Source: Pseudonocardiaceae bacterium (GTDB taxonomy: Bacteria; Actinomycetota; Actinomycetes; Mycobacteriales; Pseudonocardiaceae). Taken from it: a stretch of 64,000 nt of DNA. A program made the position numbers and the translations under genes. The notes beneath the pieces were generated by a model. The model was not told where the DNA came from, did not search any database, and saw only the letters and a program-made list of their open reading frames with translations. The stretch covers positions 1 to 64,000 of the forward strand of contig WHSZ01000002.1 of the NCBI GenBank assembly GCA_009379845.1. Direction: 5' to 3'. Of this stretch, positions 8,631 through 16,576 are shown one piece after another (positions within the stretch are counted from its first letter, which is position 1; every line of letters starts with the position of its first letter).

Positions 8631-9572
8631 ATGGACGCGCTCGCTGGGCTGCTGGACGGGCCGAGGGCCCGAGGGGCATTTCTGCTGCGATCGATCCTGG
8701 ACCCCCCGTGGTCGCTGCGGATCCAAGACCAGGCTCCGCTCACACTGGTGTCCATGCTCCGCGGCGACTCGTGGGTGATCCCGGACGGCGACGACGCCAT
8801 CCCGCTGCGGGCAGGGGATGTCGCGGTCGTCCGCGGCCCCGAGCCGTACACCGTCGCGGACGATCCGGACACGCCGCCCCAGATCGTGATCCATCCCGGT
8901 GAGCGCTGCAGCACGCTCGACGGGCAGGACCTGCACGACGTGATGGACCTCGGCGTGCGGACCTGGGGCGACAGCCTGGACGGCTCGACCGTCGTCCTCA
9001 CCGGCACGTACCAGATGGACGGCGAGATCAGCCAGCGTTTGCTGCGCGTGCTGCCGGCGTTGCTGGTGCTGCGCGCCGGCACCTGGGACTGCCCCGTCAT
9101 CCCGTTGCTGGCCAGCGAGATCGTCAAGGACGAACCGGGGCAGGAGGTAGTGCTGGACCGGCTGCTCGATCTGCTGCTCATCGACGTTCTGCGGACCTGG
9201 TTCTCCCGCACGGGCGAGGATGCTCCCGGCTGGTACCGCGCGCACAGCGACCCGGTGATCGGCCGCGCGCTGCAGCTGGTGCACGACGATCCCGCGCATC
9301 AGTGGACGGTGGCCACGCTCGCCGCGAAGGTCGGCGTGTCCCGCGCGGCGCTGGCCCGGCGCTTCACCGAACTGGTCGGCGAGCCGCCGATGAGCTACCT
9401 CACCGGCTGGCGACTGGCGCTGGCCGCGGATCTGCTTCGCGAGCCGGACGCGACCATCGGCGCGGTGGCACGCCAGGTCGGCTACGGCAGCGCGTTCGCG
9501 CTCAGCGCCGCGTTCAAGCGGGTCCGTGGTGTCAGCCCGCAACAGCACCGGATGGACGTAGCCGAGCGCTAA
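8631..9572 (+). CDS. AraC-family regulator with cupin sensor domain
   Basis: 313 residues from ATG 8631. The first 170 residues form an AraC-binding/cupin_6 domain (PLRAGDVAVVRGPEPYTV), and the last 100 hold the paired AraC helix-turn-helix: WTVATLAAKVGVSRAALARRF and IGAVARQVGYGSAFALSAAFKR, followed by the usual GVSPQQHR ending. Divergent from the PPOX gene; this arrangement (AraC/cupin_6 beside a small oxidoreductase and a membrane protein) is common for stress or xenobiotic response units. The target genes are inferred from position. Confidence 0.92.
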   Translation: MDALAGLLDGPRARGAFLLRSILDPPWSLRIQDQAPLTLVSMLRGDSWVIPDGDDAIPLRAGDVAVVRGPEPYTVADDPDTPPQIVIHPGERCSTLDGQDLHDVMDLGVRTWGDSLDGSTVVLTGTYQMDGEISQRLLRVLPALLVLRAGTWDCPVIPLLASEIVKDEPGQEVVLDRLLDLLLIDVLRTWFSRTGEDAPGWYRAHSDPVIGRALQLVHDDPAHQWTVATLAAKVGVSRAALARRFTELVGEPPMSYLTGWRLALAADLLREPDATIGAVARQVGYGSAFALSAAFKRVRGVSPQQHRMDVAER

Positions 9573-9612
9573 ACGCATCGGTGACACCGCGACTTTCTGC
9601 CATCATGGCCCG

Positions 9613-9999
9613 GTGTCTCGAATTCGTGATGTGGTGTTCGATTGCCGTCATCCGGCCTCGCTGGCCCGATTCTGGTCCGCGGTGCTGGATGACTACGAGG
9701 TGGCTCCGTATGACGAGGCCGAACTCAACCGGCTGCGCAGCGTGGGAATCAGCGACCCGGAAGACGATCCATCCGTCCTTGTGGAGCCGGTGTCCGGGGG
9801 CGGACCGCGGTTGTTCTTCAACAAGGTTCCCGAGTCCAAGGCGGTCAAGAACCGGGTGCATGTGGACCTGGAAAGCGATGATGTCGCGGAGGATATCCAA
9901 CGATTCGTCAGCCTCGGGGCGAAGGTGCTAACGAAGCACGAGGAGGGACATACGGTCCTGCGTGACCCGGAGGGAAACGAATTCTGCGTTATCCATTGA
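9613..9999 (+). CDS. VOC (glyoxalase-like) superfamily protein
   Basis: 128 residues, GTG start at 9613. A single glyoxalase_6-type module: DVVFDCRHPASLARFWSAVL at the N-terminus, a central NRVHVDLESDD strand and VLRDPEGNEFCVIH at the end. The spacing of His13-like, His near residue 77 and a late Glu fits the metal site of VOC enzymes, but such single-domain proteins are functionally diverse (dioxygenases, resistance proteins, isomerases). It stands 40 bp after the AraC-type gene on the same strand and may be co-transcribed. Confidence 0.8.
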   Translation: MSRIRDVVFDCRHPASLARFWSAVLDDYEVAPYDEAELNRLRSVGISDPEDDPSVLVEPVSGGGPRLFFNKVPESKAVKNRVHVDLESDDVAEDIQRFVSLGAKVLTKHEEGHTVLRDPEGNEFCVIH

Positions 10000-10044
10000 G
10001 TGCCAACGGTTATCGGCGATCGCCCGCGCGGTAACACGTTCCGG

Positions 10045-10068
10045 TAGACTGAACCCACCATTGGGTTC
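10045..10068 (+). promoter_or_regulatory. Inverted repeat at a candidate promoter of the DoxX gene
   Basis: GAACCCA (10051-10057) and TGGGTTC (10062-10068) form a perfect 7-bp inverted repeat with a CCAT centre, directly after TAGACT (10045-10050), which could be a -10 box. A repressor bound here would block the start of transcription of the DoxX-like gene. Both the promoter and the operator are inferred from layout. Confidence 0.4.
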
Positions 10069-10085
10069 GCACCGTGGAGTCGCCC

Positions 10086-10436
10086 ATGTTCGTTGCCACG
10101 GTCATCGTGTCGGCCTTGCTCGCCGCTCTTCTGGTGTTCTCGGCCGGCCTCAAGTTCAGCCACCGGGAACAGATCGTTCAGGGCTACGCCAGGGTTGGCG
10201 TGCCGGAAGGCAGGCTCAACTACCTTGCGGTCGTGCTTCTCGCCGGCGCGGCCGGGCTGATTGTCGGTCTGGTGTGGACACCGATCGGCATCGCCGCCGC
10301 GATCGGGGTGATCTGCTACTTCATCGGCGCGGTCGGGTTCCACATCAGGGCGCACGACACGAAGAACCTGCCAACGCCGGTGGTGTTCGCGGTGCTCGCC
10401 ACGGCGGCGCTTGTGTTGCGGATCGCCACGGCGTAG
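10086..10436 (+). CDS. DoxX-like membrane protein
   Basis: 116 residues from ATG 10086, six bases behind GGAG; an in-frame GTG at 10074 is less likely because it would include the ribosome binding site. Four hydrophobic helices (about 3-22, 45-63, 66-88 and 95-113) and the ALLVFSAGLKFSHREQ / GVPEGRLNYLAV segments match the DoxX/DUF4870-like family found next to redox genes. Role unknown. It ends 9 bp before the stop of the convergent transporter. Confidence 0.8.
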   Translation: MFVATVIVSALLAALLVFSAGLKFSHREQIVQGYARVGVPEGRLNYLAVVLLAGAAGLIVGLVWTPIGIAAAIGVICYFIGAVGFHIRAHDTKNLPTPVVFAVLATAALVLRIATA

Positions 10437-10445
10437 CGGCCGCGC

Positions 10446-11408
10446 TCACGCCTCCTTGTCCACCCGGTCAGCCACCGGACTTCGCGCCCAGTAAGTGGCG
10501 AGCGACGCGCCGGAAATGTTGTGCCACACCGAGAACAGTGCCGCCGGCAGCGCGGCCAGCGGCACGAAGTGCGCGGTGGCCAGGCTCGCGGACAGTCCGG
10601 AGTTCTGCATGCCAACCTCGATGCTGATCGCCCGGCGAGCCGTCTCATCGAGCCCGGCCACCCGCCCTGCCAGGTAGCCGAGCACCAGCCCGACGCCGTT
10701 GTGCGCGATCACCGCGACGACCAGCAGCGCGCCGCTGGTCAGCACCGCATCGGCATTCGCACCGACGATCGCGGCCACCACGACAACGATGCCCGTCACC
10801 GAAACCAGTGGCAGGTAGGGCAGCACCCGTTCCACGAACCGGCGGGCCAGGGCTCGAACCAGTACGCCTGCCACGATGGGTACCAGCACGACCTGCAGGA
10901 TCGACACGAAGAGGTCCCAGAAACCCACCGGCAGCTCCGATGCGGCCAGCCACAGCACCAGCAACGGGGTCAGCAGCGGGGAAAGCAGCGTGGAGACCGA
11001 GGTGAGCGTGACGGAGAGCGCCAGATCGCCTCGGGCGAGGTAGACGATCACGTTGGACGCGGTGCCACCCGGCGCCGAACCGACCAGCACCATGCCGACC
11101 AGCAATATCGGAGCCAGCGCGAGCACCTTGCCGATCCCCCACGCGGCCAGCGGCATGATCAGGAACTGGGCGAGCAGGCCAAGCAACACGACCAGCGGGC
11201 GACGGGCCACCAGGGCGAAGTCGACCGCTCGCAGGGTCAGGCCCATGCCGAACATGATCACGCCGAGCAGCACGGGAACGTAGTCGGTCAGCGCGGCAAG
11301 CGGCTCAGGGGCGAGCAGCCCTACGACCCCACCAAGCAACACGAGCACTGCGAACCAACGTCCAACGAGGACGGCGAGCCGGCGCAACGCGCCCTGCTGT
11401 TCAGGCAT
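10446..11408 (-). CDS. Bile acid:sodium symporter family (BASS) transporter
   Basis: 320 residues from ATG 11408 (GGGGTG upstream). Nine to ten membrane helices. The two crossover signatures of the family are clear: VLVGSAPGGTASNVIVYLARGD (about 112-133, sodium sites; quoted here in part) and SIEVGMQNSGLSASLA (about 263-278). BASS proteins import organic acids such as bile acids, pyruvate, pantothenate or keto acids with sodium. Together with the benzoate genes that follow, an aromatic or organic acid substrate is possible, but nothing in the sequence fixes it. Confidence 0.9.
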   Translation of the reverse strand: MPEQQGALRRLAVLVGRWFAVLVLLGGVVGLLAPEPLAALTDYVPVLLGVIMFGMGLTLRAVDFALVARRPLVVLLGLLAQFLIMPLAAWGIGKVLALAPILLVGMVLVGSAPGGTASNVIVYLARGDLALSVTLTSVSTLLSPLLTPLLVLWLAASELPVGFWDLFVSILQVVLVPIVAGVLVRALARRFVERVLPYLPLVSVTGIVVVVAAIVGANADAVLTSGALLVVAVIAHNGVGLVLGYLAGRVAGLDETARRAISIEVGMQNSGLSASLATAHFVPLAALPAALFSVWHNISGASLATYWARSPVADRVDKEA

Positions 11409-11458
11409 GTTCACCCCAATGATCGACCGGGATCGAGCGGGCACAGGCTAATGCATAT

Positions 11459-11621
11459 TCATCGGGATCGGGTGGGCCAGTGGACCGGGAGGTGGGTGAT
11501 GCCGTTGATGAAGTAGCTCGTGCTGCCAGCACACCGGTGCGGTATCCCGCAGCACGCGGAATCGCTCGTGTGGCAGACCGCCTGTGAACACCCGCGGATC
11601 GAAGACGCCCGGTGCGGCCAT
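11459..11621 (-). pseudogene. Cytochrome P450 remnant: N-terminus joined out of frame to C-terminus
   Basis: Reading left from ATG 11621 gives MAAPGVFDP, then VFTGGLPHERFRVLRDTAPV and CWQHE, the usual N-terminus of actinobacterial P450s. Directly after, in another frame, come YFINGITHLPVHW and a TGA at 11459-11461, the typical C-terminal tail of the same enzymes (NFxNGIKxLPVxW). The roughly 360 residues between, including the heme Cys loop, are missing. So an internal deletion left 160 bp of a P450 gene. Its former promoter region is shared with the PaaX-type regulator, suggesting it once belonged to the aromatic degradation unit. Confidence 0.75.
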
Positions 11622-11644
11622 GGCGACTATTTTCTACGCGTGAT

Positions 11645-11671
11645 TTGTGTTACACAATAGTTTCGTATAAT
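11645..11671 (+). promoter_or_regulatory. Palindrome TTGTGTTACACAA with TATAAT: promoter/operator of the PaaX-type gene
   Basis: A perfect 13-bp palindrome (11645-11657, centre T) overlaps the -35 position of a consensus TATAAT at 11666-11671. The PaaX-family gene starts at 11755, and the P450 remnant starts at 11621 on the other strand. The same half-site, TACACAA/TTGTGTA, recurs in front of the box operon at 18344-18378. This suggests autoregulation by the PaaX-type protein. Promoter is read directly; the binding protein is inferred. Confidence 0.65.
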
Positions 11672-11754
11672 GAACGGTTGGCCCGTGCCGAGCCGCGGCA
11701 CCGCATCGCCTACGCTCGGCCTGTGACGTCCGCGAACGAGGTCGGTGAAGCACG

Positions 11755-12612
11755 ATGGCGAGAAACACGCCCCGGCCCACCCTGAGCAGGCGAAGGGAAG
11801 TCAGCCACACCAGCGCTCGGTCGCTGCTGATGACCCTGCTCGGGGAGTTCGTGCTGCCTCGAGACCGTCCAGTGTGGACCTCCACCTTGGTGGACGTGCT
11901 CGCCACCTTCGACGTCGAGGAGAAGTCGGCGCGCCAGGCGCTCGCCCGCTCCGCCGCGGAAGGCTGGCTGGCATCGGAACGGGTCGGCCGACGGGTCCGC
12001 TGGTCGCTCACTAGCCCTGGCCGCCGGCTGCTGACCGAAGGAGCGCAACGGATCTACGAGTTCGGCAGCACAGAACGCCAGTGGGACGGCAACTGGCTGG
12101 TGCTGCTGGTCTCCGTGCCGGAGACGAAACGCGATCTCCGGCACCGGCTGCGCACCCAGCTCAGCTGGGCAGGCTTCGGCTCGCCAGAGGCAGGTGTGTG
12201 GATCTCGCCTGACACCAGGCGGGAGCTCGAGGCGATGAGCATCCTCAAAGAACTCGGGCTCGCCGAGGAAGCGATGTCGTTCACGGCAAGCTACGGCGCC
12301 GTTGGCAGCCAGGATTCCATGGTGGCGAGGGCGTGGGATCTCACCGAGCTGGAAAACCGGTACGAGGAGTTCATCGACGAGTTCACCGCGCTCGACCCGC
12401 CGAACGGCGACGCGGTGCTGCACGCGCAAACCCGGCTGGTGCACGAATGGCGCCGTTTTCCCTTTCTGGACCCGCAGCTGCCGTCCAGCCTGCTGCCATC
12501 CAACTGGAGCGGATCGAAGGCGGCGGAGCTGTTTCACCGCAAGCACGTCGAGTGGCGGCCGGCCGCGCAACAACGCTGGGACGAGCTAATAGCCGAGCAA
12601 GACGCCGCCTAG
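11755..12612 (+). CDS. PaaX-family transcriptional regulator
   Basis: 285 residues. N-terminal winged helix (SARSLLMTLLGEFVLP; then LVDVLATFDVEEKSARQALA), a middle ferredoxin-like PaaX domain (WDGNWLVLLVSVPETKRDLR) and the C-terminal PaaX_C region (EEFIDEFTALDPPNGDAVL; VHEWRRFPFLDPQLPSSLLP). PaaX proteins repress aryl-CoA pathways and are released by the aryl-CoA thioester. Here the genes that follow form an aerobic benzoyl-CoA pathway, so benzoyl-CoA is the obvious effector candidate. The gene is convergent with the box operon (25 bp between ends). Family assignment firm; effector inferred. Confidence 0.9.
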   Translation: MARNTPRPTLSRRREVSHTSARSLLMTLLGEFVLPRDRPVWTSTLVDVLATFDVEEKSARQALARSAAEGWLASERVGRRVRWSLTSPGRRLLTEGAQRIYEFGSTERQWDGNWLVLLVSVPETKRDLRHRLRTQLSWAGFGSPEAGVWISPDTRRELEAMSILKELGLAEEAMSFTASYGAVGSQDSMVARAWDLTELENRYEEFIDEFTALDPPNGDAVLHAQTRLVHEWRRFPFLDPQLPSSLLPSNWSGSKAAELFHRKHVEWRPAAQQRWDELIAEQDAA

Positions 12613-12637
12613 CCTTGCCCGCCCATCCGGCCCGCGC

Positions 12638-13495
12638 TCACACATCGAGGCCGGGGAACACCTTCGCGGCGTTGCCGGACAGCACCGCACGAACGGTCTC
12701 CTCCGGCAAGCCCAGATCCCGCAGTGCCGCGACATTCCGCGACGCGCCCGGAACGCCCGGCCAGTCCGTTCCGAAGATCCACTTCGTGGCCAGCCGGGGT
12801 AGATCGAACCGCGCGTAGTACTCCGGCAGCTTCTTCGGCGGCAGCCCGGCGAGGTCCATCCACACGTTGTCCATGGCGAGGGCGAGGAACGCGGCGACGT
12901 CGTACCACCAGCCGCGACCACCGTGCGCGAACACGAACTGCACGTCGCCGAAATCCTCTACCACGTCCGAAAGTAGCTCCGGGTTTCCATAACTCGCCCG
13001 GGCTCCAGGGAAGCTCGACGTCCCTGAGTGCAGAATCACCGGCACGCTGCGCTCCGCGCACAATCCGTACACCGGGTACAGCTCCTTGTCAGCCGGCGAG
13101 AAGACACCGTGCACGGGATGCAGCTTCAACGCCACCGCGCCGAGCGCCAGTTGACGCTCCACTTCGGATACCAGCGGATGGTGCAGGTGCGGATTCACGT
13201 TCGCGACCAACCGGAACCGATCCGGGTTGTAAGCCACGATAGGGAGGTTGTCCTCGATCGGCTGGATGCCGGTCGCACGCGGGCTGTACTCGCAGAACAG
13301 CAGCGCGCGATCCACCCCCTCGGCATCCAGCAGGGCATCGAACCGCTCGGGAACCGGATCGCCCTCGGCGTCGTAGGCATCCCGCCACGGGTGGCTCTTG
13401 GAGAACCGCTCGGCCCACTCGAGCCAGGACGGCTTCAATGTGGACAGTCGGGGCGCGTGTACATGCGCGTCGACAACGACCTCGCCACCGATCAC
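12638..13495 (-). CDS. Amidohydrolase-2 family protein of the box operon
   Basis: 285 residues, GTG start at 13495 overlapping the stop of the ligase gene (GTGA), so translation is coupled. TIM-barrel metal-hydrolase motifs: VVDAHVHAPR at the start, VALKLHPVHGVF, VILHSGTSSFPGA, FVFAHGGRGWWYD and FGTDWPGVPG at the end. The relatives hydrolyse or decarboxylate small carbon acids and lactones. It is not a standard box-pathway enzyme; in this operon it could hydrolyse a dead-end or ring-cleavage product. It may stand in for a step elsewhere served by a different family, but that is speculation. Confidence 0.8.
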   Translation of the reverse strand: MIGGEVVVDAHVHAPRLSTLKPSWLEWAERFSKSHPWRDAYDAEGDPVPERFDALLDAEGVDRALLFCEYSPRATGIQPIEDNLPIVAYNPDRFRLVANVNPHLHHPLVSEVERQLALGAVALKLHPVHGVFSPADKELYPVYGLCAERSVPVILHSGTSSFPGARASYGNPELLSDVVEDFGDVQFVFAHGGRGWWYDVAAFLALAMDNVWMDLAGLPPKKLPEYYARFDLPRLATKWIFGTDWPGVPGASRNVAALRDLGLPEETVRAVLSGNAAKVFPGLDV

Positions 13496-15135
13496 GGAAC
13501 TACCGTCGGCGCGGCGGTGTCCACCTGGGAGGGTTCACTCGGCGTTTGGGCACGAGCCATGTCCCGCAACACGTTGCGGCGGATCTTGCCGGTAGCCGTC
13601 TTGGGTAGTTCGGCGACCTCCAGCACGCCGCGGGGCCGCTTGAAGGAGGCAAGCGTCTCGCGGCACCACGCGATCAGCTCGTCCGCGTCAAGCTGCCTGC
13701 CCGGTTTCGGGACGATGCAGGCGATCGGCTTGTCCAGCTCGTCCTCGTCGGGTACGGCCACCACAACCGCCTCGGCCACGTCCGCGTGTTCCAGCAAGCG
13801 CTCCTCCACTTCGGAGGGGGAAACCCAGATGCCGCCGGCTTTGAGCATGTCTCCAGACCGGCCGAGGCAGGTGTAGGTGCCATCCGAGTTACGCATGTAA
13901 GTGTCGCCGGTGCGCATCCAGTCACCCCGGAACACCTGCCGGGACGTCTGCGCCCGGCACCAGTAGCCGATCGCAGCGGATTCACCGCGCACGTACAGCT
14001 CACCCGGCTTGCCGACTTCGTCGATCATCGCACCGTGCTCGTCCCTGATCTCCACGTCGTAGCCAGGTACCGGTGTTCCTGAGGACGCCGGGTGCACCTG
14101 CCCTGGCCGGTTCGAGATGAAGATGTGCAACAGTTCGGTTGAGCCGATCCCGTCAAGCACCTCGATACCGAACCGGTCGGCCATGCCGTGATACATCCGC
14201 GCGGGCAACGCCTCGCCGGCGGAAACCCCTTGCCGAACCGACGAAAACGCGTTGTCCGGCACGTCGCTCGCCAGCAGCGGACCCCAGAAACTCGGCGTGC
14301 CGAACAGCAGGCTCGCTCCGTCCTTGCTGGCCCGTTCGGCGAACAGTTGTGGGTTCGGCCGCCCCGGCTCGAGCAACGCCGTCCCGCCGACCGACAGCGG
14401 GAAGAACATCGAATTGCCGATGCCGTAGGCGAAGAACAGCTTGGCGACCGAGAGGCAGCGGTCGTCGCTGGTGATACCGAGTACCTGCTGCGCGTAGTTC
14501 TCCGCGACCAGCTTGATGTCCACGTGCCGGTGCATGGCCGCTTTCGGCGTCCCCGTGGTACCGGAGGTGTACAGCCACAGCGCCTGCGAATCCGGCCAGC
14601 TCCGATACCGCGCGCCCGCACCGGAGGGATCCCCAGTCATCAGCGAATCCCAGTCGTGACAAGCTATCCCGGTCGCCGTCCGGTCCGCCACTGCGCCGGT
14701 GAGTACCACGTGCCGCACATCGGGAGCGTGCTCGACGGCCGCGTCGATGTTGTTCTCGAACGCCGCGGAGCCGAGCACTACCCTCGCCCGCGAGTCGGCG
14801 ACCAGCTTGCCGAGTTCCGGCCCGGTGAGCATTGTGGACGACGGTACCGCGATGGCGCCGACGTACATCGTGGCGAGAATGGCCGTGAACAGCTCGACCT
14901 CGTCGGTCATGCACATCAGCACGCGCTCTTCGGGGCGTACGCTCAGTTCGCGCAATCCGGCAGCGACCCGCCGGATCTCCTCGGACAGTTGCGCGTAGCT
15001 GAGCGTCCTGCTGGGTGCGATGACGGCGATGTGCTCGCCGGCACCTTCCGCGAGATTCCTGTCGACGAGGTAATCGGTCGCGTTGAATTCGTCGGGGAAC
15101 GTGGTGGGAGTCGTCGTTGACGCCGCAGTCACCAT
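13492..15135 (-). CDS. Benzoate--CoA ligase (AMP-forming)
   Basis: 547 residues from ATG 15135 (AAGGACGG upstream). ANL-family motifs in order: LYTSGTTGTPKAAMHRH (P-loop, about 190), YGIGNSMFFPLSVGG, GIGSTELLHIFISN (about 335), DWMRTGDTY and GRSGDMLKAGGIWVSPSEVE (about 420-445), and catalytic Lys in LPKTATGKIRRN near 520. Closest type is benzoate:CoA ligase rather than acetyl- or long-chain ligases (HIFISN and YGIGNS motifs). It activates benzoate to benzoyl-CoA, the entry of the box pathway. Lies 13 bp behind boxB. Confidence 0.9.
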   Translation of the reverse strand: MVTAASTTTPTTFPDEFNATDYLVDRNLAEGAGEHIAVIAPSRTLSYAQLSEEIRRVAAGLRELSVRPEERVLMCMTDEVELFTAILATMYVGAIAVPSSTMLTGPELGKLVADSRARVVLGSAAFENNIDAAVEHAPDVRHVVLTGAVADRTATGIACHDWDSLMTGDPSGAGARYRSWPDSQALWLYTSGTTGTPKAAMHRHVDIKLVAENYAQQVLGITSDDRCLSVAKLFFAYGIGNSMFFPLSVGGTALLEPGRPNPQLFAERASKDGASLLFGTPSFWGPLLASDVPDNAFSSVRQGVSAGEALPARMYHGMADRFGIEVLDGIGSTELLHIFISNRPGQVHPASSGTPVPGYDVEIRDEHGAMIDEVGKPGELYVRGESAAIGYWCRAQTSRQVFRGDWMRTGDTYMRNSDGTYTCLGRSGDMLKAGGIWVSPSEVEERLLEHADVAEAVVVAVPDEDELDKPIACIVPKPGRQLDADELIAWCRETLASFKRPRGVLEVAELPKTATGKIRRNVLRDMARAQTPSEPSQVDTAAPTVVP

Positions 15136-15148
15136 GGGTTTCCGTCCT

Positions 15149-16570
15149 TCAGGTGAGATGGACGTAGTCGAAGTCGAAGGGCTTGCCGTTGATTCCGTTG
15201 GTGGGTGGGGCGACCCAGCTGGCGATCTTGCCGCGTTCGTAAACCGGTTGCATCAGCGATCGGACGAACGTCAGATCCTCACTGGTGGGCAACCACTTGC
15301 TCTTGCCGGCCTGCCATGTCGCCTCGTCGACAATGGTGCCTTCCGGAGTGATGTGCTGGCCAGAGTTGATTCCGACGTCCCGGTTGAATCCGGGATGTGG
15401 CAGCTTGAACCGGAAGCCGATCTCGTGTTCGTCCAGGATCCGGTTCCACCGCTTGACGCCGGTCTGGCAGTCCGCGACGTACTCGTCGCGTAGATCCAGG
15501 TTCAGCAGCAGGATCGCCTGCATCTCTTCGGAGTCCCACGTGCCGTCGTCACGCGGCTTGTCGAGCACGCCGACATCGTCGGTGAGCTGATGGTCGTCCT
15601 TGCGGCGAGTCTCCTGCCAGCGACCCTTCAGTCCGGCGGTGTAGTAGTTCGCGGCGTTGGTCGACGTTTCGCTGCCGAACAGATCGAGCGAGACGCTGTA
15701 GTGGAAGTTGATGTACTTCTGGATGATGTCGAGCGGAATGCCACCACGCGGCGCGATGTCCATCCTGTCATGTTCCCGGATCAGCTCGGCGCTGCGCTGC
15801 ACCACCCTGTCCACCCCGGTGGTGCCGACGAACATGTGGTGCGCTTCTTCCTTGAGCATGAACTCGCAGGTGCGGGAAAGCGGATCGAATGAGCTTTCCT
15901 TGAGCGTGCCGAGCTGGTACTTGCCGTCCCGGTCGGTGAAGTAGGTGAACATGTAGAAAGCCAGCCAGTCGGCGGTTTCCTCGTTGAACGCGCCGAGAAT
16001 CCGCGGCGCGTCCGGGCTGCCCGAGTTGCGGAACAGCAGGGCTTCCGCTTCCTCGCGGCCTTCCTTGCCGAAGTAGGCGTGCAGCAGGTACACCATCGCC
16101 CACAGGTGCCGCCCCTCCTCCACGTTGACCTGGAAGAGATTCCGCAAGTCGTAGAGGCTCGGCGCGGTCAGCCCGAGCAACTTCTGCTGCTCGACCGATG
16201 CGGGCTCGGTGTCGCCCTGAATCACGATCAACCGTTGCAGATCCGCCCGGTACTCCCCGGGGACCTGCTGCCACACCGGCTCGCCCTTGTGTTCCCCGAA
16301 CGCGATCCGCCGATCTTCCTTGCGTTCGGTGAGGAAGATGCCCCACCGGTACTCGGGCACCTTGACGTGGTCGAAGTGTGCCCAACCATCCCGGCCGACG
16401 CTGACCGCGGTCCGCAGGTACACGCCATTGGTTTCCAGTGCGGGCCCCATCTCGCCCCACCAGCTCATGAACTTCGGCTGCCAACCCTCGAGTGCCCGTT
16501 GCAGCCGGCGGTCACTCGACAGCTCGACGTTGTTCGGGATCTTGGTGTCATAGTCGATCTTGTCAGGCAT
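15149..16570 (-). CDS. boxB: Benzoyl-CoA 2,3-epoxidase, oxygenase subunit BoxB
   Basis: 473 residues, full length for BoxB. It is the class I di-iron oxygenase that turns benzoyl-CoA into the 2,3-epoxide. Iron-ligand motifs are visible: NVEEGRHLWAMVYLLHAYFG (about 143-162) and CEFMLKEEAHHMFVG (about 238-252). The start of the mature fold, KFMSWWGEMGP and GVYLRTAVSVGRDGWA, matches the family. Six bases separate it from boxC upstream. The reductase BoxA that feeds electrons to BoxB is not in this window. Confidence 0.95.
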   Translation of the reverse strand: MPDKIDYDTKIPNNVELSSDRRLQRALEGWQPKFMSWWGEMGPALETNGVYLRTAVSVGRDGWAHFDHVKVPEYRWGIFLTERKEDRRIAFGEHKGEPVWQQVPGEYRADLQRLIVIQGDTEPASVEQQKLLGLTAPSLYDLRNLFQVNVEEGRHLWAMVYLLHAYFGKEGREEAEALLFRNSGSPDAPRILGAFNEETADWLAFYMFTYFTDRDGKYQLGTLKESSFDPLSRTCEFMLKEEAHHMFVGTTGVDRVVQRSAELIREHDRMDIAPRGGIPLDIIQKYINFHYSVSLDLFGSETSTNAANYYTAGLKGRWQETRRKDDHQLTDDVGVLDKPRDDGTWDSEEMQAILLLNLDLRDEYVADCQTGVKRWNRILDEHEIGFRFKLPHPGFNRDVGINSGQHITPEGTIVDEATWQAGKSKWLPTSEDLTFVRSLMQPVYERGKIASWVAPPTNGINGKPFDFDYVHLT

Positions 16571-16576
16571 CTGAGT

